Source: Mauremys mutica
Taxonomy: Eukaryota; Chordata; Testudines; Geoemydidae
Reading direction: 5' to 3'
NCBI RefSeq assembly: GCF_020497125.1
Contig: NC_059081.1
Location: 22,291,105-22,355,104, forward strand
DNA length: 64,000 bases
Positions 55,816 to 64,000 of the stretch are shown piece after piece. The notes below the pieces were generated by a model. It was not told the origin of the DNA. It saw only the letters and a list, made by a program, of their open reading frames with translations, and ran no database searches. Made by a program: the position numbers and the translations under genes. Positions within the stretch are counted from its first letter, which is position 1, and the number at the start of each line of letters is the position of its first letter.

Positions 55816-58547
55816 AATGTTGTACAGCTTTACTTGCTACTATTCCTTTTTTCAGCATCTGCAACCACTTGTTATGAATTTATCTCTGTTTTTATTGTAC
55901 AATACTTTTCCTTTTGTATTGCTCTTTTTTGATTGGCAATTTTCTGGGTTTTTTAATCTATTTATAAATGGTGTTTTATGTGATAACATGTTTTAATTAT
56001 TGTTAGTTTGTTATCTTCAACATTGCCATACCTTTTCAGAGTGTTTACTTTATCTACAGTGTTTCAATCCTCTCCATTTGACTATCAGGATATTTTCAGC
56101 ATTTTGTTGTTCATCTTCACATATGGTGTAATATGGACCTATGAAAGCCTATTTGACAAGATAAGTGATATCTTATTGTGTATAATTAACTCAGACCATG
56201 ATTTTTTTCCAATTAATATAGGATTTATTGAAGTCAAGTACAGCTACACATTAATTAATGATGATACTAGAATTTTTACTGTATTGATTTTACTTTGATT
56301 GGCCATGGACATCTTTATTTAGTGACATAATACATGAGGTCATCTAGTGTTACATGTGACTGAAATCGAGTATACCTCCAATATTCATGGTGTATCATTC
56401 ACAGTATATCATGGTGTCATATAGCCATGCTTTTTCTGCCATTAGAAAATATATTTTGAATGCCAGTTCATGTGCAATAGGCTTGGTGAACAAGAAAAAA
56501 GAGCACCTAGTTTTGGCAAATAAGGCTTATGTCTGGGATTCATCTTATTTAGTTTTGACTACCAGCCAACGCACTAAACCATGGCGTAGCCACTTTTATG
56601 GGCAAAAGTATTAATCAGAGCCTTAAAAGATACTTAAATGCTTATTAAAGACCAACTAAGTCATGCATATTTAGAAAAAGCTGATATAGGAGCAGATGTA
56701 AATTATAAAAAATGACTTTCAGATGAGACAGTTTAACAAAAGGGAGGTTCCCCTTTGGTTCACCTGAGGAAACTATTGTCTATGAACCACAAAAGTCCAG
56801 TTTGGGTCTCAGATATAATATTCTGCAGGGCACACATTCTGCAATTCCTGCCACCAGATGATAGATTCTGCTTATTGGTAAAGTCTGCTCTAGTGTCTGG
56901 TCACCAGTTGGCAGAAACAGTCAAATTATATCACCTCAGAAACACGAAGCACCCTATTAATCATATGAAATTTTATATAAGTGCACACCTTAACACATAA
57001 GTTCTATTTAAAAAGAATCCCTGTCAATATTACACATCTATAATATCCTGAAACATAGGTTAAGAAGGAAAGTATGTAGTTTATTAAACTGCCTATTATG
57101 TAACTGGGAATTAGCAAGAGCCAGTTGGTGTAAAAATGAATGAACTAGAGTTTCCGAGCTTCAGTGCTCCAACCTCCCTTACATTACCAATAAAATTCAT
57201 TTGGGAACCTGAACATGGTCCTTTGGAGGCATGTGATCACACAATGATCACACAATTGAACACATTCTAGCAACAGTGCCATTATTTTCTGTATTTTGCA
57301 TTTTGATTTAATTGTGCAGAAACAAAACAAACTGATAAAAAGTGATTGTTTACATTTATAGCGTGCACTCTATTCCAAGTTGCTAAGATTCTGTATGTGT
57401 GTTTTTGTGTGTGTATGTGCGTACCCACACAGATGTTTGTTTCAGCAGATTTCCAATTGTTTAAAATAGTCGTTGCAGAATAATTAGACCAGTTCTCAAT
57501 GACTTTGTATCTATTAAGGTAGGAAACATAAAAAACAGCTGAAAGCTTAAAGCTTTGCTAAAAAGGAGGAAAAGCATCTGTCAGAAATACTTTGCACAGA
57601 TTACATTCAGTCCACTTACTAATTTAAGTAGTCTAATATTGTTACTTTCAATAAAATGGAGCTTATGTTATTGATACTTCAACCAGAGGTACATATCTCC
57701 ACCTGTGCAAAGTGACTGTACACCATGTTCTTATTGTGAAGGATAGGAGCCAAAGAATGTTCATGCACATTGGCATGGTACTTATTGATCCACAAAAATT
57801 AAGTTTTAAGGTCATGGCCACTGGGATTTTACTTTACCCAACAAGGAAAGCCAAACTCTGCCATTAGAAATTAACCTATTCAGTGGTCTCTGACAGAGTG
57901 CTAGCTCTAGCACCCTGGTCACTTAGGTAATATCCTAACAGAGAAGATGATGGGATTAATTGGAATTAATTACATGGTTTTGATGGGGACTGTTGACACT
58001 TGGGAGGAATGGTTGGGCTAATGAGGTAATCAGCTCAATAAGGGGAAGATGTATAATTGACAGGACTAGGAAGTGAGTGGGGAGTGCAGAGAGTGAGTTG
58101 GATGTGATAGAGAAAGCTGTGTGGAAGACACCTCCCAAAACGTGCTTGTGCTATATTTTTGCAGTGATTGAAATCTAAAGATTAAAGGTATATTGGGGCG
58201 GGGGAGAAATGGACAGTTGTGTATGTTGTGAATAAGAGACCATGCGAATGGGCCAGGCAGCATGGCTCACCAGCTAGCTGAGGGAGTACCTGTGACCGTC
58301 TCCAATTCAAATGCCAACTAGGAATTGTTTCAACATTCTTGGTTAGTGGCAGTACTGCCAATATATATGAGGCTGAATTAGTAAATTTGGTCATACTGAT
58401 GTACAATGGAAGCTTCTTATAGCTGTCTTTATTTACACTGAAGGTGCAATTCATGATACTTAGAATTTCAATTTGCATATATCACTCTAAATGGACTTTT
58501 GTTATATCCAGGTTCATCATAAAGTGTTTACATGATATCTTGTTTCT
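55816..58547. other. Unassigned, very AT-rich DNA
   Basis: No recognised gene. Frames such as 56008-56298 (96 codons) are hydrophobic from AT-rich composition and have no motif. A short tandem duplication, gatcacacaat twice at 57236-57257, and a tg-rich tract at 57395-57420 occur. Confidence 0.45.
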
Positions 58548-58640
58548 AGTGTTGTTGTAGCTGTGTTGGTCCCGGGATGTGAGATACACAAAGTGAGTGG
58601 GGGTAATATCTCTTATTAGACCACCTACTGTTAGTAGAAG
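58548..58640. repeat. Fold-back repeat fragment
   Basis: 'ttgttgtagctgtgttggtc' followed by 'ggtaatatctcttattagac' and 'cacctactgttagtagaagg' match the start of the repeat family seen at 45549-45909. Only one arm is present. Confidence 0.6.
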
Positions 58641-60120
58641 GGACAAAAGGTGGCTGGGCTCTGGAGTGGGGGGAAAGAGAAGAGAATGGAAAATGGGGAA
58701 GAATATCAACTGTCACAAAATAATCACCAATGTCATTTAAGTCAAAGGGAGCCTATCCACTGACTTCACTAGGCTTCAGAGCAGGCCTCAATTGCCAAAG
58801 TGACGCCTGCATGCCCTTCTGGCTGGTAATGTATTGAGATGGGAACTATCTAGAGAAAGTTTTTAGCTTCTAGGAGGAAGATTGTGACCCTTCACACACA
58901 ATATATAAATGGGTGACTGAAAGCCAGGGAAACTCACTCACTGTATGCTATTTTATTCCTAAAATTAGGGGTGGATCTCCTTTATTTCCCCATTCTCACC
59001 CACATCCAACTGAGGATGAGGGCTTGACACAGCTCACTGTGGTTCCCCTGACATTGCTTTGAGCCTTATGAAGTATTGTTTGCCTCCCCTACTCTCACCT
59101 TCATCCACCTGGCTTAAGGACCAACATGGGAACAATTTGCTGCCAGCTGACCTGATATTTGCACTATTTTTTCTTAGCGAATTAGTTTTTGGTTATGGTC
59201 TTTTTTGGTTTTGGTTTTTTGTTTTGAGTGAACATTAGTACACATTAATTCATATAATGAACTGATTGTACTTGCAACTAACAGGCTTAGCTGTATGTAA
59301 GCTTCCTTATGACTTTGCCAACAGAACTTGTTTCTGGCTTTCAGTAACCCCCTGTTATATCTCATACAGAATTGTGCTATTGTGTATGGTAGTTTGTTTA
59401 TATGGACAAATGAGATCTATCAGAAGGCCAAAGGCTGAAAGTGCCAAATATAAATTCCTGATAAATCAGTGATGGAGAAGCCTTGAAAGATTTGAAAGTT
59501 TGGGGCCTGAATCAAGGTCTTTAGTTTAGTCCCTTGTTTTATTGAAATAACATACCAAACTTCAGGAAATCTTATGAGAAAAAAACCTTTTTGGGTTCTG
59601 GTACTTTCTCCTGCAGTTGGGCTAAACTACCTTGATAATGGTCTTTCTTGTGATAAATTGCCTTTTCAGTATTTTCTCAAGGATTTTTCCATTCTATTGG
59701 ACAGAGTCACATGAAACTGAACAACATATTTGTTTGAAGTTAATTGAAAAAAATATAATTTAATTCGGGGTTTTGTTGATCAGTCCTTATTTTGGCTAAA
59801 TTGTTATATTCATGTCTAGGATTAAATCCAGATTTGATCCGTGTCTCAAGATGTGTAAAGCTGGGTTATAATAAATGTATATGGGCAGGAAGCGGGTAGA
59901 GATTAGGTTTTGTCTGCCACAATGTACTGACAAGTGCAGTTAAACAAGTATGTAGAGGAAGTAACCTGTGCCAGGAATAGGGCCAGTGCAAATTACTTAC
60001 CCCTGGGCCAAATGGGGAAACCAGAGGCCACATCACGACTCTGAGTCACAGTATAGTCCATGGTATGCTCCTATGTGCTGCCCTTTATTCAGAGCTTGAG
60101 ATAAAACTGCAATTTTGCCA
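58641..60120. other. Unassigned DNA with a palindromic remnant
   Basis: 58736-58790 ('aagtcaaagggagcctatcc', 'gacttcactaggcttcagag', 'caggcct') is a decayed gaagtcaatg-family copy. Otherwise nothing recognised. Confidence 0.4.
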
Positions 60121-60313
60121 TTAGGCCCCAATCTTGCAATGACCCTTGCACATGCACAGAGCTCATTGCAGGAGTGGGACGTAATGCTCATGTGTGCAGC
60201 CTGTTCCTTGTGAGTGTGGACTCTTATCCCCCATGAAAACTCCTACAGAAGCCAATAGGGCTCAATATGTGTGCAAGGCAAGTCGCATATGGCAGCTTGC
60301 AGGATCAGAGTCT
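60121..60313. repeat. Palindromic element, long form
   Basis: Outer words 'ttaggccccaatcttgcaat' and 'cttgcaggatcagagtctta' are imperfect inverses. Interior 'catgcacagagctcattgca' and 'gaagccaatagggctcaata' are typical. Non-coding. Confidence 0.6.
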
Positions 60314-61994
60314 TAATCTCCTTGTTGTTGTAGGTGTTTTAGGACACTTAAACTTTGATTTTTATACCTATTTCAGACAAGAAATATGCTAGAATAATTT
60401 ATCTCTATTATTTGACCAACTATATTATATTATACATTTTGATATATTCCATTCAAAACAAAATATATGGATATAACATTTGTATTCGTTAAAAATATAA
60501 CCGCTCCACAAGATGGTGAGCGTGATAGAAATTGAATAGGAAACTGAGAATAGAAAAGGTAACAAGCAAATTTATTGTTTTATCTGGTGCATCCTCTTGC
60601 ACTTTTTTCCCAATTCAAACTATATGGATCCCCAAGATACATTCATACAGTATCCTGATTTTCCTTTTAGTGTGTGTACCGATACATTGTATAAACATGA
60701 GACTTAAAGCCATTTAGTGCTCCACCAGAGTAGCAGGGCATTAGGTTTTCATTCATCCATCTGAAAACAATTAGGAGAAAATGCCACTTATCTTAAATAG
60801 TATTTGTCAGGATTTCTTCATCAAACTTGGTAAATACAGATCTTCTGACATTTTGATGTATTATCATCAATCTGTGGTAAACGTAAGTGACTGGGCTTTG
60901 GCCCGTGAATGGCTTTTGTTTCTCTGTGACATTAAAATGTTTTTTTTAAACCCATGATAATAATGAATATTCAAAATTAGAGTCATTCTCCAGCATACTT
61001 ACGTTAGGTCAGATGTCATAAGATCATCAGACTATTTACTGTGTAACCTAGAGGTTTTATAACTGCCTCTGAATCAAATTTTGCACATGGTATATTCTGT
61101 GGTGCTAGTGTGCCTGAAAATCATCATTTAATTCATGCCAAAGTCTACTTAAATAGACAAATAATTGAAAACTGGGTATATTTCAGTAGTTCTATACTGT
61201 CTTTGGTCAAAGGTTCTTGACTTTCACATCCTCAAGCCAAATGAAAATCAGTCAAAAAGATTCCATCTTGGGTCAGAACATTTTCTTGAAATCTTCCTAC
61301 ATTTGACCCTGGTTGCAACAGAATTACATTTGTTCAAGTCTAAATCTTTTGTATACTCTAGAGTCCAGTATTAAATAAAACATTATATTTTACCACTAAG
61401 AAATATGTATCCATCACTAAATGAGGATAATACATGAAATAGTTTTGGACTATTATTTATCAGTTTGGGGCTTCCAAAACACAAAGTACATTCCCAGAGA
61501 CTTCTCTCTAGTGGCTTTATTTATAGTATCTAACAAGAGTTAGAAGAAATCTAGATGATGAGTTTCCAGCAATATCTTACATTGATTGTTATGGTAGTCT
61601 GTTTTGCAATTCTTTTTTTCTGATCTGATTCGATAATGTGTCTATGGTTTTGTGAGACCAGACCATGGAAAGTGGAATCTGTAATGCGACTTTCCTGTTC
61701 AGGTGGTTTCAAACTTCCAACAACTATGTTCTAATTCCTTAAAACAATAGTGGGACCACCTCTGTTTAAACTAAGGCAGAAAAAGAATAGAAAAAAAGTG
61801 TGGTGAGCAAAGCCATATGTGCTATTTTGAAAGTCTGTTAAATAAAAAGGTGATCTTTTTTTTGAAACACCAGTGTTATTTTGGTGCTTCCAAAGAATAA
61901 CATCCATAATATTTAATTATTTGTAGATGTGAGAGAGGTTTTTTTGGCTAACTTTTTTTTTGTATCCTTACCTCTTCTTTCTTCCTTTCCCCAA
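60314..61994. other. Unassigned AT-rich DNA
   Basis: No gene or element recognised. Confidence 0.4.
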
Positions 61995-62085
61995 ATTGGC
62001 AAATTCTGTCTCACTTTCACCCTGTGCAACCCCATGTATTTCAGTGGGGCTACACAGAGAATAAGATAAGAATTTTGCCCCCCAA
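61995..62085. repeat. Palindromic element
   Basis: Left 'ttggcaaattctgtctcact' and right 'aagataagaattttgccccc' are imperfect inverses around 'ccccatgtatttcagtgggg'. Same family. Confidence 0.65.
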
Positions 62086-62708
62086 AGTGTTCTTGATGTT
62101 TTTGATGTTCATTTCTTCCCATCTCAGGTCCTCTCTTCCTCCCTGTCTCCTGGTAGCCACAGTGCCCATGTCACATGCTCATACAAATGTCTACCCTTGG
62201 AAGATTATGATGGTTTTACTTCTCTTTCCAGAAACTTTGCTGTGTCTTTTAAAATTTATATTTCATACTGGCAGGATAGCTACTTTTTTAAAAAAACACC
62301 TTCCTTTTGAAGTAACAGTTCATTGCCAATTAATATAGGTATGGAAATCATGAAGTCTTGAATTTTAATTCTGCTCTTACATTGACTTTCTTTTGGACTT
62401 TGGCCAAGTCTCTCAATCTCTCTGTTCCAGTCTCTCTATCTGTAGAATGTGGATAGTTCTACTTACTTACCTGAATAAATAGTGTGAAGAGGACTATTTA
62501 TTTAATGGGTTTCATTCGTCTCTGCCAGAAGAATGTTTTTCAGACTGAACACCTTGCACTAGCGGAGCCATTCACCCATGACTATTTGAACTACTGCCAT
62601 CTGTGGGATTTCATTTTGGGAAAAGGAGCTTTCATTTGCAGCTGGAGCTCCATAGGAGCCCAGCTGGAGGAGGCTTCCAGTGCATGCACTGAAATAAGGC
62701 ATCTCTCA
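62086..62708 (+). repeat. Unassigned DNA with a CORE-SINE remnant
   Basis: 62380-62480 contains 'ttggccaagtctctcaatct' and 'ccagtctctctatctgtaga', a degraded CORE segment. The 148-codon frame starting at 62484 runs into the adjacent MITE and is not supported. Confidence 0.45.
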
Positions 62709-63003
62709 GGGCTGGTCTACACTACAGGGGAAAATCGATCTAAGATACGAAATTTCAGCTACGTGAATAACGTAGCTGAAGTCGAAGTATTTTATATCGA
62801 ATTACCTATCGTCCTCATGGCGCGGGATCGATGTCTGCGGCTCCCCATGTCGACTCCGCTACCGCCGTTCAGGTTGGTGGAGTTCCGGAGTCGACAGGAG
62901 CGCGTTCGGGGATCGATATATCGCGTCTAGATGAGACGCGATATATCAATCCCCGAGAAATCGATTGCTACCCGCCGATACAGTGGGTAGTGAAGACGTA
63001 CCC
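62709..63003. mobile_element. Inverted-repeat MITE (295 bp) with 3-bp TSD
   Basis: It starts gggctggtctacacta and ends gtgaagacgtaccc, imperfect inverted termini, flanked by tca on both sides (62706-62708 and 63004-63006). The interior holds 'agctacgtgaataacgtagct' (a near-perfect hairpin at 62757-62777) and the inverse pair gatcgatatatcgcgtc / gacgcgatatatcaatc at 62912-62953. Well preserved relative to the copy in CR1 at 50892. A 3-bp TSD would suit PIF/Harbinger, but this is a weak inference. Confidence 0.75.
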
Positions 63004-63006
63004 TCA

Positions 63007-63504
63007 GTATCCTGGCCCCACAACCCATCTCCAGCCAGCAGCCCTGAGTTTCTGAGGCTCCTCTGGGTGTCTGTTTTCCTTCAGTGCTACAGTGCTCTCC
63101 AAGCAGATTTTCTATTGGTGCATACCATGGATTGATTCAGACCCAGTGTTTGTGAAGTGCTCTGCACACGAAAAGTATTATAGATGTGCTAAGCATTATT
63201 ATTGCTGTCATTACTTTTATTACCGAGCAAATAACAGAGAATGTTCACATGTGAAGGGTCCGTTTACCTGAATAAATTGGCAAAGTGGATATTTCATGCA
63301 GCTCTATCTAAAGTTGGAAACTCCAAGCTAAATTCCCCCAATGTTTTTCTGTAGTTTAGTTTGTATTACATAAGTGTTGTGCAAAGGAGTAATTTGTGTA
63401 GCCCTGTAGTTAAATATACAGTGCTCCAATTGAAAACTGTAAGTTTTTTTTTTAATCTGCAGTAATGATACTGGATACGTACAGAATAAGAGCAGGAAGA
63501 TTTA
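63007..63504. other. Unassigned DNA with SINE 3'-tail remnant
   Basis: 63150-63220 ('tttgtgaagtgctctgcaca', 'gtgctaagcattattattgc') resembles the tail of MIR-like SINEs. Nothing else seen. Confidence 0.45.
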
Positions 63505-63596
63505 AGGGTCTGATCCCACATTCTTTACTTGGGCACAACTGGCAGTGAATTCAGTGACAGTTCTGCTTGAATAGGTGTTTCAGGATCATGCCTCAG
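63505..63596. repeat. Palindromic element
   Basis: Left 'agggtctgatcccacattct' and right 'tgtttcaggatcatgcctca' are imperfect inverses. Same fold-back family, degraded. Confidence 0.6.
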
Positions 63597-64000
63597 GTTT
63601 GTGGCAGCAATGGTAAATATTGCCAACTGTAATAATGGTGGGAGCTCCAGATTTGCTGATGGCAAAGGGGTTAATATCGTTTCTGGAATCTGACCTCAGG
63701 TTTAAATTGTGATTCTAATGTTAATCATTATGAGACATAGCTTCACACCTCATAAATTCAAAGTCAGCCTATTTCTACCATCCAGTGCAGTGTTTAAATA
63801 AAGAGCAGCTTCACACAAGCATACATCACTATAGATTCCCTTTTTGCACTTTTTTTTTTCAAATTATATTGCTGGTTTATACAAACCACCTTTCATGAGC
63901 TGTCTGCCAGAAAGCTCTAAAAATAATAGCACAGACGCTTGCATCAACAAATTGGCTACCTCACTTTCGATGAATCTAATGTTCAAATGAAAAGGTTTCT
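63597..64000. other. Unassigned non-coding DNA
   Basis: No recognised feature up to the window edge. Confidence 0.4.

Noticed and set aside
62484..62930. 148-codon open frame
   Set aside because: Runs from unassigned DNA into an inverted-repeat MITE; no motif or conserved start context.
1..64000. CRISPR array, operon or other prokaryotic features
   Set aside because: No regularly spaced repeats with unique spacers and no ribosome-binding-site-led gene clusters; all recognisable elements are vertebrate.

Overview
The window looks like non-coding, repeat-rich DNA from an amniote nuclear genome, most probably a turtle. I recognise no host protein-coding gene and no functional RNA gene. The turtle call is an inference from the repeat mix: several CR1 LINEs with the octamer-repeat 3' end, Tx1-clade LINE fragments, a DIRS-like element, CORE-SINEs, many short palindromic elements centred on a 'cattgaagtcaatg'-like motif, and GC-rich non-autonomous hAT elements. 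It rests on family knowledge, not a search. Nothing prokaryotic was seen (no operons, CRISPR or replication origin).

Layout. 1-4.9 kb: AT-rich unassigned DNA with two palindromic elements and a TG microsatellite. 4.9-7.6 kb: a hAT element with a perfect 8-bp target-site duplication (TSD), a CR1 relic split by a fold-back retroposon with perfect 63-bp arms, and a minus-strand CR1. 12.0-13.3 kb: a decayed Tx1-clade LINE (minus). 15.7-16.9 kb: an exact 69-bp tandem duplication, two inverted-repeat elements and a tRNA-like SINE split by a palindrome. 18.9-20.4 kb: an 800-bp solo-LTR-like element (4-bp TSD) into which a Tx1-clade LINE end was inserted (17-bp TSD). 20.8-24.2 kb: one end of a DNA element, an 81-bp inverted duplication of LINE reverse transcriptase sequence, an L2-like relic, and a minus-strand CR1 split by a 1.1-kb unclassified insert. 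24.5-34 kb: CORE-SINEs, small inverted-repeat elements and long unassigned stretches.

34.2-40.0 kb is the densest composite. It holds two hAT elements with 8-bp TSDs, a DIRS-like element lacking most of its reverse transcriptase, a 35-bp exact direct repeat, and a decayed minus-strand LTR retroelement (LTR, tRNA-Pro-type primer binding site, SCAN-like gag). 40-47.9 kb is mainly unassigned and AT-rich. 48.0-49.7 kb carries the best-preserved coding sequence: a 5'-truncated CR1 with an uninterrupted 499-codon frame covering the reverse transcriptase core. 50.3-51.9 kb is an older CR1 split by an inverted-repeat element. The rest holds hAT-like elements at 52.9 and 54.2 kb, an RTE-like relic at 55.3 kb (minus), palindromic elements and unassigned DNA.

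The elements are independent insertions and do not form a pathway. What the window gives is a relative order of insertion: elements split by others are older, and intact frames or perfect TSDs mark young ones. I found no convincing new biological system. The items most worth a second look are the PBS-gag retroelement, the perfect hairpin retroposon, the inverted LINE duplication, the nested LTR/Tx1 locus and the intact CR1 frame.
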